NCBI GenBank assembly: GCA_009363875.1 | Contig: CM018692.1 | Span: 2,306,501 to 2,370,500, forward strand | DNA length: 64,000 bases | Origin: Mikania micrantha | Taxonomy: Eukaryota; Streptophyta; Magnoliopsida; Asterales; Asteraceae | Direction: 5' to 3' | Shown: positions 11,486 through 23,580 of the stretch, piece after piece | How positions within the stretch are numbered: the stretch's first letter is position 1 | Layout of the letters: every line of letters starts with the position of its first letter | Program-made: the position numbers and the translations under genes | Notes under the pieces: generated by a model | Database searches by the model: none | What the model was told of the DNA's origin: nothing | What the model saw: the letters and a program-made list of their open reading frames with translations, nothing else

Positions 11486-14477
11486 TCAGTTCGTGTTGCT
11501 CGTGTTAGTTTGGTCGGAGAATAAGTGAGGGTATTTCTTCTTCATTTGGTCCTCTCGTTCCCAGGTGTATTCCGGTCCTCGCCGTGAATTCCATCGCACA
11601 TTCACAATCGGTATTTTACTAAGTTTGAGTTTCTTGGTTTCCCGGTCCATAATTTCCACCGGTTCCTCGACAAAGTTTAATTGTTCATCAATCTGAATTT
11701 CCACCAACGGAATTGCTAGCGTTTCGTCTGATAGACACTTCTTGAGGTTTGAAACGTGGAATACATTGTGCATGCTACTCAATTCCTGTGGTAGCTGTAG
11801 TTCGTAGGCCACCGGGCCTATCCGTTTGGTGATTTCAAAGGGTCCGATATAGCGAGGTTTAACTTTCCCCGCTTCCCGAATCGAATCACTCCCTTCCAAG
11901 GCGAGACTTTAAGTAGTACCCGGTCTCCCACTTGGAATTCTAAAGGTTTGCGCCTCTTGTCGGCATAGCTCTTTTGTCGATCCCGAGCTGCTGCCATTAG
12001 GTTACGTATTTGCACGATCTTTTCAGTTGTTTCGTGCACGAGTTCGGGTCCGGTCAGTTGGCTTTCACCAACTTCCACCCAACAGAGTGGTGATCTGCAC
12101 TTACGTCCGTAAAGTGCTTCAAAGGGTGCAGCTCCGATGCTGGTGTGATAGCTGTTATTATACGAAAACTCCACCAAAGGTAGGTGAGTCTCCGAAGCAT
12201 GTCCTCTAAAGTCTGGATGGTCCTCTCACTTTGACCATCGGTTTGCGGGTGATAAGCTGTGCTCATATCCAATCTCGTCCCAAGTGCCTTGTGTAAGGAC
12301 TTCCAAAAATGTGCTGTAAAACGGCTATCTCGGTCGGATATTATAGAGATTGGGACTCCGTGCCTGGATACGATTTCCTTCAAGTATATTCGGGTTAACT
12401 TCTCCAACTTATCGGTTTCCTTGATCGGTAGGAAGTGTGCCGATTTCGTGAGTCGATCTACGACAACCCAAATGGTATCGCAGCCACTTGATGTCTTCGG
12501 CAGCTTGGTGATAAAATCCATGGAAATCTGTTCCCATTTCCATACCGGAATTTCCGGTTGTTGGAGTAATCCTGACGGTTTCTGATATTCGACCTTGACC
12601 TTGGAGCAAGTCAGGCACTTACTCACATAGGTCGCGATTTCTGATTTCATGTTAGGCCACCAATAAGTAGCCCTTAGGTCGTGATACATCTTGTCAGAAC
12701 CTGGATGTACTGAGTATCGACTCTTGTGAGCTTCATCCATCACTACTTCTCTCAATCCTCCGTGGTGTGGAATCCAAATCCGATCCATCAGATAGTAAGC
12801 TTCGTCATCCTTCTGTTTCATCTGTTTATCCATACCTCGCATTGCTTCGAAGGTAAGATTTTCCTTTTTCAGAGCTTCTTGTTGTGCGACTCGGATCTGA
12901 TTTGGTAGCTCAGAGTGAATGGTGAGTTGTAGTGCACGTACGCGTTTGGTTATTTCTTTTCTGCTTAACGCGTCAGCCACTAAGTTGGCCTTTCCGGGAT
13001 GATACTTGATTGCGCAGTCATAATCGCCTATCAGCTCGACCCATCTGCGTTGTCTCATGTTCAGCTCCTTTTGGTCGAATATGTGTTGTAGGCTCTTATG
13101 ATCGGTGAAAATTGTGCACTTGGTGCCGTACAGATAGTGTCGCCAGATCTTTAATGCGAACACTACGGCTCCTAATTCCAGATCATGTGTGGTGTAATTC
13201 TTTTCGTGCACTTTCAGCTGTCGTGACGCATAAGCTATGACTTTCTCGCGTTGCATTAGCACACAACCGAGTCCTTGCTTTGATGCGTCGCAGTAGACTA
13301 CAAAGTCTTCGCACCCATCTGGTAGTGATAGTATAGGTGCACTGCACAACTTCTGCTTCAACAAGTCGAAAGCAGCTTCTTGTTTTTCTCCCCATTCAAA
13401 CTTCTTGTCTTTATGTGTAAGGGAAGTTAATGATTGTGCGATCTTCGAGAATCCCTCGATAAATCGTCTGTAGTACCCGGCCAATCCCAGGAACTGTCGC
13501 ACCTCAGTCGGAGTCTTTGGTGCCGTCCAGTTCTTGATTGCCTCAATCTTGGCTGGGTCTACGTGTATCCCCTTCTCGTTCACTACATGCCCAAGAAACT
13601 GAACTTCGTGAATCCAAAAATCGCATTTGGAAAATTTCGCGTATAGTTGTTCCTTCTTCAGTAGTTCCAAGACACGTCTCAAGTGATCGGTATGTTCTTC
13701 CTGAGTCTTGGAGTAAATCGGGATATCGTCTATGAATACGATCACGAATTTATTCAGATACGGCTTACACACCCGATTCATGAGATCAATGAATACTGCT
13801 GGTGCGTTAGTCAGTCCGAAAGGCATGACAAGAAATTCGTAATGTCCGTACCGTGTTCTGAAGGCTGTCTTCGGTATGTCTTCTTCTTGTACTCTGAGTT
13901 GATGGTAACCAGATCTTAAATCGATTTTCGAATAGTAGCTTGACCCTTGTAACTGATCAAACAGGTCATCTATTCGAGGTAGAGGGTATCGATTCTTGAT
14001 CGTTACCTTGTTCAGTTCTCGGTAGTCTATACACATACGGAATGAACCGTCTTTCTTCTTCACAAACTAAAACGGTGCTCCCCAAGGTGAGAAACTCGGT
14101 CGGATGAATCATTTATCTAAAAACTCTTGTAGTTGGTTAGATAGTTCTTGCATTTCAGTAGGAGCCAATCGGTATGGTGCCTTGGCTATCGGTGCTGTTC
14201 CTGGTGTCAGATCTATCTGAAACTCCACTTGCCGTGCTGGTGGTAGTCCCGGTAGATCGTCAGGAAAGACTTCCGGATAGTCGCGAACAACTGCGATGTC
14301 CTCGATCTTCCGTTCCTTCTTTGGTTGTTCGGTGATAAGAGCTAGGATTATCCTTTCTTCAGATATCTGTTTGCCTTCATGCAGGACATAATGTTTAACG
14401 GTACTCCGCGTCGTTCCCCCTGGATTGAAATCTGCTCTCCACTTGGAAACACAATTCTCACAATCTTCTCGTTGCAC
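11486..14477 (-). pseudogene. Element A pol: RT, RNase H, integrase, chromodomain-like end; multiply broken
   Basis: Protein blocks match element D closely. In element direction the frame runs from the protease-RT linker to a TGA at 14109 (Gly codon position in DKGFIRP), then meets a TAG near 14067 (LFVKK region). It continues through RT (FIDDIPIYS), RNase H (YCDASKQGLG) and integrase (CLTC, MDFITKL, SDRDSRF, DGQSERT). A deletion of about 40 bp near 12195-12215 removes integrase residues and shifts the frame (resumes 12177-11818). A further shift near 11870 leads to the last segment (11899-11486), which carries VRWNSRRGPEYTWERED. A functional protein is not expected. Confidence 0.9.
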
Positions 14478-16015
14478 ACGATCTCAACGTGGTTTGCAGA
14501 TAGCCAATCCATTCCAATCACCACGTCGAAGCTCCCGAGAGTTACCGGCATCAGATCAATTACCAGTTGGTGGTCTGCTAACGTCAGGACACACCCTTTG
14601 ATGATATGTTGTGTTTCGATCATCTTGCCGTCTGCTAACTCTACGGTGTACTTATAGTTTAGTGGTGTTGGTGTTGTATTAAGCAGTTTACTAAAGTCAC
14701 TAGAGATAAAACTCCTATCGGCACCGGTATCAAATAATATTCTAGCATAGACATTATTTAAGAGAAACGTACCAGTAACGACATTGGGGTCATCTTTCGC
14801 TTCTCCCGAGCCAATCACAAAGGCTCGTCCCTTCGCTGCTCCACCTCCACCCTTTTTCAGTTGCGGGCACTCCCTCCGCATGTGCCCCGGTTTGCCACAT
14901 TCATAACACCCGTTGAGAGTGTTTTGGTTGTTGTTGTTGGGGTTGGGGTTGGATCGACATTCCTTGGTCAGGTGCCCGTTTCTTCCACAGTTAGTGCATT
15001 TAACCCTTTTGCATAGGCCGAAGTGGTGGAAGTTGCAAGTATTGCATTTTGGGCTGTTGCCCTGATATCCCCTTTTGCCTTGAGTGTTCGGCTGGGTGGC
15101 AGTGAAAGCTTTAGCAGGTGCTGGTCGGTGTTGGGTTTGTTGCGGAGGTGAAAAGGTTCGGTTATTGCTAGGCTCCCACTTCTTCTTGGGCTCTTGGGGC
15201 TTCAGATGTTCACCCCTCTTCGGCAGCTTTCCCTGAGCTACCGCCTGATCGGTTAATTTATGAGCCAAGCGAATCTGTGGTTGGATGGTGGAGAGATCAG
15301 AAGCAGTCACCATGCTTTGGATTTGCTCGGGCAACCCACTGATGAATTGCTCAATTTTCTTGTATTCCGGCGTCACCATTGCCGGGCACAGCTTGCACAA
15401 TTCATGAAATCGAGTGCAGTATTTCTCGATTTCCGAACCCTCCATTTTGTGCACCCAAAATTCCTCCTCAAGCTTCCTGATCTCGTCACGTGGGCAGTAC
15501 TCTTCGTGAAGCATTCTGGTGAACTCCTCCCATGGAATGGTGTTGGCAGTCTCGAGTCCGAGAGTTTGGACATGCGTATTCCACCAAGTGAGGGCAGATC
15601 CCTTGAGTGTCCCGGTGGCATACTTTACTCGATTTTCCTCCGAGCACTCAGACATGGCAAAGACCGATTCAAGCTTTTCAATCCAGCGGAGCAGTCCCAC
15701 TGCTCCTTCTGTACCCTGGAACTTGTGAGGGTGGCAGCTCAGAAAGGCTTTAACCGAGCATCCTTTCACTGCGCTTCCTTGGGATCCTGTGCATCGGGGT
15801 AAAATTGTAACGTGTTAGTGTTGGCGTTGCCTATGCTAAGTTAGTCAGGTTAGGCAGGTGTTAGTACCGTTATTGGTGTCGCTAGTCTCGCTAGCAAGTC
15901 GGTTTGACTCGTACTCAGCGAGTACTTTGTTAACCTTACGTTCGACCATTATGTTGATTCTTGCCTTTTCGGCCTTACGTTTGAGATTGCGGGCGTTGGG
16001 TCCTCTTCCAGACAT
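14348..16015 (-). pseudogene. Element A gag-protease with a 5' exon and short intron
   Basis: Exon 1 (16015-15868, 148 nt) starts MSGRGPNAR. A GT...AG interval (15867-15787) follows, and exon 2 runs to 14348. Joined, the reading frame continues through a Gly codon. Exon 2 encodes a retrotransposon gag domain (WWNTHVQTLG, EEYCPRDEIRKLE), three Cys-rich knuckles (CNTCNFHHFGLC, CTNCGRNGHLTKEC, CYECGKPGHMRREC) and an aspartic protease with FDTGADRSF. The frame ends shortly after LNIMSCMKAN, where D reads on into pol, so a frameshift separates it from pol. Gag would form the RNA-packaging particle in the cytoplasm. Confidence 0.85.
15787..15867 (-). other. Putative gag intron of element A (81 nt)
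   Basis: The donor is AACG/GTACTAAC and the acceptor GATGCACAG/GATCCC. Element D has the same donor octamer and a matching acceptor at the same codon phase (78 nt). CTAAC/CTGAC-like branch sites occur inside. Without removal, an in-frame stop separates the exon 1 ORF from gag. Confidence 0.6.
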
Positions 16016-16271
16016 GATTCTATACAGAAAGATTAGAGCATTAGTTAACATGAGTTAGGGTGTTAGACGATTGTCATGTCAGAAGTCAAGTCAGGTGTTA
16101 TGTTAACAAGCAATCATAATCAAGACATAATAAGTAAAGCAAAGCATCATTTCATTAATAATAATAACTTGAAGTACAATAATTTTCAAAAGAGATGCTA
16201 CAAAATTCGCACGAGCACATCCCGCTCGGCTAAGTACTACAAAAGTAGAATACTGAAATAGAAAAACTAAA

Positions 16272-17006
16272 CTAGTGTGATGCGACAGTAGAGTGTGAGT
16301 CTCCGCTGTTAGCGGGACCATCGTCATCCTCCTCTTCTGGGTCCTCATCTGGGTCTTCATCAAAATCTTCTTCTTCAAGATCCTCAACCTCAAATTGAGG
16401 TCCTTGGTCCGGCTCCTGCTCTGGCTCCATGATCAACTGGTCAGCCCAAGCGTTCTGAAGTGCCGCTTGGTTCTCTCCTGCAACATTCTCTACCACAACC
16501 AGTCGCTCGCCATGGTCCTGGACCACGGTAGCGACTTCCTCTTGTCGCTCCTCTAACTGCGCTGTCCGGTTCCGAAGTGCCGCGATCTCATCCACTACCT
16601 GTCCCCGCAGGTGGTCTAGCTGCTCTTGGAGATGTTGGTTCTCCTTTCGGAGAGCCATGATCTCCACATCACGCTCACGCGACCTACTGGCCTCACGAGC
16701 AGTCCGAGCAACATGGGCTGCAAAAGCCCGCTCGAGTGACACTTCAAGTGACGGTAGTCGGTGTGCTCGGTTATCATCTGTCCGTTCTCGCTGTAAGGGT
16801 ACTCTCTCCTCAATGATCCAGTCCCACACAGTATGTGGGTACCAAGTCCACGACCTGGCGTGCTTGGCAATGCGTGCCCTTTCTGCCTCCTCAAAGTCCT
16901 CTGGGGTCATGATGTCCCTAACTCGCTGACGATCCTCCTCTGTCAGCTCATACTCGGCAGGTCGCTTCCCCGGGTTACGCCCCATGTCCCTATTGTCATC
17001 AGTCAT
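16272..17006 (-). CDS. ORF0 of element A: coiled-coil, acidic-tail protein of unknown function
   Basis: An intact 244-aa frame sits between the primer site and gag, where most Ty3/gypsy chromoviruses have only leader. It starts MTDDNRDMGRNPGKRP, has a conserved middle with WDWIIEERVP and AFAAHVARTAREA, a predicted coiled coil (about residues 115-185, LRKENQHLQEQLDHL) and a very acidic C-terminus (about 205-235, runs of E and D). The start codon lies one base after an acceptor-like CTTACAG. It aligns end to end with ORF0 of element D (250 aa) although A's pol is broken. I know no domain for it. Ogre-type elements also carry an ORF before gag, but I see no specific similarity. Confidence 0.75.
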   Translation of the reverse strand: MTDDNRDMGRNPGKRPAEYELTEEDRQRVRDIMTPEDFEEAERARIAKHARSWTWYPHTVWDWIIEERVPLQRERTDDNRAHRLPSLEVSLERAFAAHVARTAREASRSRERDVEIMALRKENQHLQEQLDHLRGQVVDEIAALRNRTAQLEERQEEVATVVQDHGERLVVVENVAGENQAALQNAWADQLIMEPEQEPDQGPQFEVEDLEEEDFDEDPDEDPEEEDDDGPANSGDSHSTVASH

Positions 17007-17147
17007 CCTGTAAGTCCCAAACCAGTCAGTAACAGTTCACAATGGTAATAATACTATAAGTGTGTAATCTCTAAGTGTAGTGTCTAATGTAGAGCAGTGG
17101 CTATAGTCTAAGTTTACTACATGCAAACCTAGTTCTCTATAACCAAG

Positions 17148-17159
17148 GCTCTGATACCA
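17148..17159 (-). other. Primer-binding site of element A (tRNA-iMet)
   Basis: The plus strand reads GCTCTGATACCA, the exact complement of TGGTATCAGAGC, three bases from the 5' LTR edge. Confidence 0.9.
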
Positions 17160-17520
17160 GTCTGTCACACCCCCAAATTCCCGCTCGTGGTGTCAGTCCA
17201 CATGGGTGTGATGTGGCCAAGATCACAGCTCATGGTCATATAGAACGACTCTATATGAGGTATACAATCACACAGTTTTGCAAAACAAACATGTTTTCAA
17301 AGTAAGCAGCGGAATATTTATAACTAAAGCAGCGGAAATGATTTGATATCATAAGTAAATAAAGTTGCGGCGGAAAATAAATTGTTTAACAGACACTACA
17401 TTGATCAAATTGTTTTAAAAACACATTAAATGCACACAACGCCTAAGACATGAGTCTATATGAAAGCCAGACTCCTTAGTGTGTCCTTGTGCGTGTCCTT
17501 GCGTGTGCTCCATCAATTAC

Positions 17521-17978
17521 CTGAGAATACATGCGAAAAGTGTCAACTAAAAAGTTGGTGAGTTCACAGGTTTAGACAGACTGAAAAGTAAACAGACATA
17601 TACTGGGTATGTTAAGTTTTGTTGTTGGATACTACGATCCGTGGAGTGTGTCAGTTCATCTTACCGAAACTAGACTGTTCCCGTTTGCCTCCGCAGGTCA
17701 TCGCTGAACCCGCATTCCCATCGAAATTACACTCGTTATGACCTCCAGTCAACATTGGTGCCGAGTGGGATTAGTCAAACCCAGTAACACTACGTAATTA
17801 CGACTCGTTTGTGATACAATTAACGGTAAGGATAAGTGAGGACTTTAAGCGATAATAGTTACACTCGAAAAATGGTTTTCACAACATACCAGTACTATAT
17901 CTAAAACAGTTGCATAGTATTCTCACCCCAAAGTTTAGTAAAACATTATGAGAGTAAAAGTGGGGCTGTAAAACTCAC
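17521..17978 (-). other. Putative LTR-internal intron, family A (458 bp)
   Basis: The donor-like site is CTCAG/GTGAGTTT (start 17978) and the acceptor-like site is TATTCTCAG/GTAATT (end 17521). The other LTR of A has the same pair at 2286-2743, also 458 bp. The block GTGAACTCACCAAC just upstream of the acceptor is conserved in families B and D. Confidence 0.5.
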
Positions 17979-18134
17979 CTGAGTTTGAGTAGAGATACCG
18001 TACAGGAATCGTGTAGCTCGCCGGCTAATGTTTACCTATATCACATAGGTGTTGTAAGTTCGTGTTTGCATACATGTGGGCCTCACAGGACCGTATTCGT
18101 GTCTAACAACTTCCAAGTTGTTATGTGAGTCGGG

Positions 18135-18170
18135 TTGACCGTGTTTGACCATGTTTGACCGTGTTTGACC
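18135..18170 (-). promoter_or_regulatory. Four TTGACC boxes at exact 10-bp spacing
   Basis: TTGACC starts at 18135, 18145, 18155 and 18165 on the plus strand. TTGACC matches the W-box core bound by WRKY factors. Element D has the same four-box arrangement in the same relative position. By the TATA position the cluster would be transcribed, so a role in RNA cannot be excluded. Confidence 0.55.
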
Positions 18171-19513
18171 TAACGACCCGTTGGTGACGGTTTTTGGATC
18201 AAGTGCTCGTGTAACGTGCGGTTTAGTGTTGTGTGTAGTGTACGGATACCAAAAGTCATTCCTATGAGGAAAGTTTCCACATTAGGCAAGTCATGCATAA
18301 AATCACATTCCGGTTATTCTAACATGCATAATTGCCCTAAATGAGCATGTTATCACATAGCACATAATTACACATAGCCGGTTTAGCAGAGTTTTCGCGT
18401 AAAAGTTTCTATATTTAGAAAGTTTGCACAAATAAGCATATCTCACCAAGTTTAACAACTAATATCATCTAACATTACTATTTTAGTCATATTTAGCCAT
18501 TTAGTCATAACTAGCATGCTCCTATTCCCGACTTTGCAAAATAAAGTTACTATTTATAGTAACTCTAGACAAATGCGCATATCTCGTTCAACTAAGTTGT
18601 AAAATCACATATTATCATCATAACCACTTCAACTAAGCATATCAAACATACAATCCTTAATAAATTCATCATTTCTAGCAATTTCATAACAAAAAGTTAC
18701 TATATTTAGTAACATTCCTAAATATCATACTTTTAGCAATTCTAACCATTCCAACATATCTAATAATCACCATCTAACTTCTAAACATCATTTTAAGCAT
18801 AAATTATAGATCTAAACATGCAAATGTGACCATTTCATCAAAAATACATACTTTGTAACCTTAAAGTTACTAAAATTAGCAATATTCACCAAGTGACCAA
18901 ATATTGACAAATCAACCATTTCTAATCTTGCAAATCATCATCAATATCACTTATGACAACATTTCCATATCAAGAATCATACCAATAGGCTTAGATCATT
19001 CATGCATGCTACTACAAACATCCATTTATGACCAAATCATCAACATGCACATTAACATTATCATGTATCGTCACAAAACTTATTCTAAACATCATAGATC
19101 ATCAAATATCATGTAAACATCATCAAACCCAGAACTAAAATTCGTGCATGTGCATCTAGGGTGCTTTCATGTGTGTTTAAAGTCATGCATGTGAGTGTAA
19201 AGGTGAAGAAAGTGTGTTTTGGGTATAGAACTACCTTCTAATGCTTCAAGAATGCCAAGATAACGACAAGAACAGCCTCTAAACTCTCTGGACAGTAGGT
19301 TCTTGCAGAAATGAGATGGTTGTGATGGTGGTTTTGAGCTCCAATGGGTCTTCAATCTTTCAACCTTCAAACCTTCAAGCTTGGAGCTTCAATGGAGGTC
19401 TCCCATGGCTTCCCAAGGGTCAAATCAGCTGGTTCAGAGAGGAATAGTCGAGAGTTGGTGTGTAGAACCGGAGAAATGATGAAGGGTGGAGTTAATAGGC
19501 ATGGTGGTCTTGA

Positions 19514-19520
19514 TTTTATA
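19514..19520 (-). promoter_or_regulatory. TATA box of element A 5' LTR
   Basis: The reverse complement reads TATAAAA within CTTTATAAAATC. Element D has the same CTTTATAAAACC context just after its palindrome tetrad. Confidence 0.65.
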
Positions 19521-19541
19521 AAGATTTGTCGACTGGCACCT

Positions 19542-19667
19542 GTCGCGTACCGCGGTGGAGGGTTAAAAGAATCTTCGCGTACCGCGACGGATTTCGGGAG
19601 CCAAACCCCCGCGATGCCTGTCGCGTACCGCTATAATTCCTCCTGTTGGGCCATCGCGTACCGTGAT
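19542..19667 (-). promoter_or_regulatory. CGCG palindrome tetrad upstream of the TATA box, family A
   Basis: Four imperfect palindromes of the form TCGCGTACCGCGA lie at 19542-19556, 19574-19588, 19620-19634 and 19653-19667, with spacing 32, 46 and 33 bp. The surrounding LTR is AT-rich and CpG-poor by comparison. The same four-copy layout is in element D with a slightly different core. Confidence 0.65.
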
Positions 19668-20021
19668 GGGTCCCAGAGAAGCCCAATAAGCCTAATTTTG
19701 TTGTTTCGAACCGATTTTCACGTATTTTTCGATTACGATCATCGTTTCTCGACATTTAATCATTGTTCCCAATATTTTAGGTTCCCTAGAACCTAAGTGC
19801 AGTGAAAGTGTGCTGTGGTTTGATCCGTTCACCAACGTTCGTTATTCAAAACACGTGCGAGTGTTGTGCGATAATTCCTCGAATTATCGATGTATTCTAG
19901 CTGTTGTGCCATGTGTCACACTAAATACAATTATTCTAGTGCCACGTATGAAATAATAATACATATTATTATTTAAAATAAAGAAGTTGCTGACCTGGAA
20001 ATTCCGAGATGTCACACTTTG

Positions 20022-20282
20022 ACTTAAGTCAAAGTTGCTAGATATTTGTTCATAGTGTGTGTGTGTGTGTTTACGTGGGTGAGTTCAAGAGAAAAAGAAG
20101 AAGCTTTAACCTAGCTTTCAAATTGGTGGAAATCTTGAAGTTTAAATCAAGTTTAAGGAGCAAAATCACTATCCTAGGTGATCTTCAAAAACTAGGTAAG
20201 TGAATTTGAGGTTTATTTCTAGTTCTTGAAACTTTGGAAGATGAAGCCATGAATGGGTTTTCATCCAAACTTTGAATTAGAT
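20022..20282 (+). mobile_element. LTR F, segment 2
   Basis: This short piece lies between the right duplication of A (CTTTG, 20017-20021) and the solo LTR C, whose TAGAT duplication is at 20278-20282. It holds a short GT repeat near 20058 and no coding sequence. Removing A and C joins it cleanly to 1927 and 35119. Confidence 0.75.
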
Positions 20283-20574
20283 TGTAACACCCCGACCGAT
20301 GGCGGAAACGTCGGGATGCCACGAGGGATGTGTAGATTGTTCAAAAGCTCGTGGGCATCTAAATTAAATCGTCACATAACATTCAATCAACCACATTAAT
20401 TACACAAAAATTATGTCTATCATGAATTAAATACATCAGTTACACAAAAGAATTAGCTAAACTAACTAAACTCTAATCGCCAAAATTTTAATTAATTTTA
20501 GCTAAGTCCAATATCCTATATGATGATGTCCTAAAGTGAGAATTCATCTTCTTCAACCTACTTAGCTTCATCAC

Positions 20575-21295
20575 CTGAAACATGTAAGAAAATCAAGTGT
20601 CAACTACGAAGTAGTTGGTGAGTAATCATAAGTTTTTATACTTAAAAGTATTTTATAGAAAAATATAAAAGTTTGTATTTGAAAAGGGTTTTATAAAAAG
20701 TTTAGATAAAAGGAGTATAAAAGCTTATGGTTTATCTGAGAAAATCCACAAGAGTACCTGCGTGAAAATCCAACATATCTTCCAACACACAATCAAACAC
20801 ATACACAAACACATAATCACATATCCATTCAGTCATAGTTAATCATAGATAATCATAGTCAATAATAGATTATCAACCATATAACCATTCAACCAATCTC
20901 AACATCAATATTCTCAAATAGTATATGTGACTATACATCGATATTATGTAATTAACATAAGTTAAAAACATGATCCATGGAGTGGTGGCTAACCACGTGA
21001 CAATACATGAAACCAATGCAATTAACCAAGGTCAAAGGCAATATTTCACGAAGTTGTGATAATCCAAGTGGCAATACATGTAATCTTTGTTATTGACCGG
21101 AGTCAATGACAATGTTACATGGATATATGATAATAAGTGATAATCCATAAATAATGATAATTCTTTAATGTGAATATCATATTGATAAACAGGTATCATC
21201 CTTGTGTTATCAAAATAATATTTAAATTTGGTATACATGTTTCACCTCCGAGTTTTAAAACAAAACAGTTTAAAAGGGAGGGTATGAGAACTCAC
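20575..21295 (-). other. Putative LTR-internal intron, family C (721 bp)
   Basis: The donor-like site is CTCAG/GTGAGTTC (start 21295) and the acceptor-like site is ATGTTTCAG/GTGATG (end 20575). The shared block before the acceptor (ACTCACCAACTA on the minus strand) is present. The distance differs from the other families but the borders are conserved. Confidence 0.45.
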
Positions 21296-21952
21296 CTGAG
21301 CCCTTAGAATCAGTGATCTCGTAGTATGCGCGCTCGCGTATGAGAAATCAAAACAACTCAACAATCTGTAATTATAATGTGTTTCATGTTCATAAGTAAT
21401 TGCGTTCTAATTTAATTGAATAACCATAATTGTTTACCTTTAAATTCGTTAAGTGTTTCACTAACTTAGTTTGATTAATCTAAGTTGAAACGGATTACTC
21501 AACCTCTTATTAGTGTTCATCATTACAGATAGTTTAGACTTGCTAGTTGTTAACTATTTTATAATGATGCCATTATTGTAATATCATATATACATCCTCA
21601 CATGCATGATCTATTATACCAACCACCATAATTTGAGTTAGTGACACTTTAATTTCAATTTAATAATTTCAATACATTAAGTTAATCGTAATTCAAGTTC
21701 AATATACGTGTACTTCCTAGTTTCTTAGAGAAAAATCAAGTTGGGAAGATAAAAGGTGGTGGTTTAGGTCATTCATGCATGCATGGATACATCCATATAT
21801 ATTTGCACCTATATATGTGTTTATAGTTCCTAAATTTCTTAATTTAAATGAACTTAGATTCATCCAGCCCAAGACCAGCGAACCTTAGGCCCATTGTTAC
21901 CATGGTTCGGCCAATAGGTTCGGCACCCACCTAGTGTCAAGGGTTCGGCTAA

Positions 21953-22395
21953 GGGGGTGTTTGTTTGGGTCTGAATACATCTGAATGGGTCTGAATCTGA
22001 ATGGTTCAGATTCAGACCGTTTGTTTCATTTAGAAAAAGCACGTCTGAATGGCCCCTAACGTCTGAATGAAGATCTGAATGATTCAGACCTCAACACAAG
22101 TCTGAATGAAATTTTTCACAAGGGGGTCATCTATACCCTTCTCATTTCTTTCTTGCCCTAATCCCTTTTCTCCCGTCCACACCCACACAGCATCTTCAAT
22201 CGGCCACCCACCCACCGCCTCCCCGTCGATCTCCTCCCTTCCACGGCGCCGACCCCGTCGATCTCCTCCCTCCCACGGCGCCGACCACCAACCTGCGCCG
22301 CAGCCTTCGACCTGCGCCGAGCACATCCTTCAACCTGGGCCGACCAGATTGCTGCACCGAGCACATCCTTCGACCTTCGAACCTTCAACCTGGTA

Positions 22396-22439
<44 letters not shown>

Positions 22440-23098
22440 GTGATGGGTTTCATCTACAACTGTTTTTGTTTGATTTTTTTGTGAGATTTTGCAAGTCATC
22501 AAGAATGTTTTAAGGTTTTGGGTCTGTATATTAGGTTCTAATGTTTTGATGTGGATGATTTTTTAATTTTTTGCTGAATGATTGTGATGTATAGGTACGA
22601 CTGATTTGCACTGAAATTTCCATCTTGGTACTTCCCCTTGGCATAAAGTATGAATGTAATTGCCACCAATATAGGCTTAAGGATCACAAATTGCAAGCAG
22701 CCTCGCTTGCATCTCTGTAAAAAGTTTCACAAAACATGAATAATGCCATACACATATATAATTGAGTAGATTCTGCAAATTATTGATTTTTGGTCTGCAT
22801 TAGATTTTAATGTTTTGCTTTGGATGATTTTTTGTTAGATTCTGCAAATTATCAAGTTGTGATTTTTGGAGCTGAAGTATGCAAATTATCAAGTTTGGTT
22901 TTTACTTTATTTTTATTATTTATATTATTACTGAAAAAAAAAAGCTTCAGAAGGGTAAAATAGTAATCCTGCATATTCATTCAGATGCTTAACCAAACAG
23001 TCTTAATTGATTCAGCACTTAATGATTCAGACCCTCTTAACCATTCAGACATCTTAACCATTCAGCACTTAATGATTCAGATGCTACCAAACAGCCCC
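21953..23098. mobile_element. PIF/Harbinger-like non-autonomous element (MITE-like, 1146 bp)
   Basis: The left end is GGGGGTGTTTGTTTGG and the complement of the right end is GGGGCTGTTTGGTAGC, flanked by TAA on both sides (21950-21952 and 23099-23101). Subterminal repeats of TCTGAAT/ATTCAGA are abundant. The interior is GC-rich and proline/serine-rich if translated (22106-22513), but no transposase is recognisable. It sits in the GGTTCG block of LTR C, which resumes directly after it. Confidence 0.75.
22396..22437. repeat. CT then TA microsatellite
   Basis: A run of CT dinucleotides passes directly into about thirteen TA dinucleotides. It lies within the MITE. Confidence 0.95.
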
Positions 23099-23107
23099 TA
23101 AGCCTAT

Positions 23108-23580
23108 GCTGTTTGGAACAAGAAGGTTCGGCCAAGGTGACAACAGGTTCGGCCAAAAAGAAGGCAATGGTTCGGCTGGAATAGCTCTAATCCCACCCAA
23201 GGTTCGGCCCCTAATTCTTGGCCCTTAGGTTCGCTGCCATGCAGACTCACGAACCATCAGGTTCGCGGCCATAAGACTCGTCCTAGGTTCGGTGACTGAA
23301 GAGGAAGGTTCACCATCTTAGGTTCGTGAAGCATCTTCATAAGGTTCGCCGGGTTTATTTTGGTTCTAGGTTCGGCAATCATGGATCAAGGTTTGTCTGC
23401 TCAGGGAAGGTTCGTTTCCTAATTGGGTTCGACTAGGATGTATGTAGGGTTCGGTCAGGGTTACAAGCTGACCGAAGGTTCGTCGATGGTTCGGTACCCA
23501 TGATTAGGTTCGTCAGGCCAAGAGGGTTAGCCGACCTGCAAGTTGGTTAGGTTCGGCCGATCTAGGTGCCCTCGAACGAA
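23108..23580. repeat. GGTTCG-rich block in LTR C
   Basis: About 20 copies of GGTTCG, many as GGTTCGGC, occur at irregular spacing. Three more copies lie left of the MITE (21880-21950). It resembles the block at 6425-6890 in the LTR of B. Confidence 0.8.

Larger units (their letters stand above)
1928..20016 (-). mobile_element. Element A: Tekay/Del-like chromovirus, complete but coding-dead, host of element B
   Basis: Both LTRs are present (3' LTR on the left, 5' LTR at 17163-20016), with a duplication CTTTG at 1923-1927 and 20017-20021. The order in element direction is 5' LTR, iMet primer site, ORF0, gag with a short intron, PR, RT, RNase H, INT, chromodomain-like tail, polypurine tract, 3' LTR. 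The pol frame is broken by several stops and frameshifts. The 3' LTR is split by element B and has lost about 158 bp relative to the 5' LTR. By eye the two LTRs differ by only a percent or two. Confidence 0.9.
17163..20016 (-). mobile_element. 5' LTR of element A (2854 bp, uninterrupted)
   Basis: It runs from TGTCACACCCCC (U5 end) to GAGATGTCACA (U3 start), followed by the CTTTG duplication. In element direction it holds CACGTG-type G-boxes near the start, the CGCG palindrome tetrad, a TATA box, short inverted repeats centred near 18874, 18704, 18554 and 18413, four TTGACC boxes and a donor/acceptor-like pair. Small frames across the palindromes and AT-rich leader look incidental. Confidence 0.92.

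Noticed and set aside
22106..22513. 135-aa open frame and its antisense partner
   Set aside because: Low-complexity Pro/Ser/Arg composition inside a MITE, crossing a CT/TA microsatellite; no start context or homology recognised.
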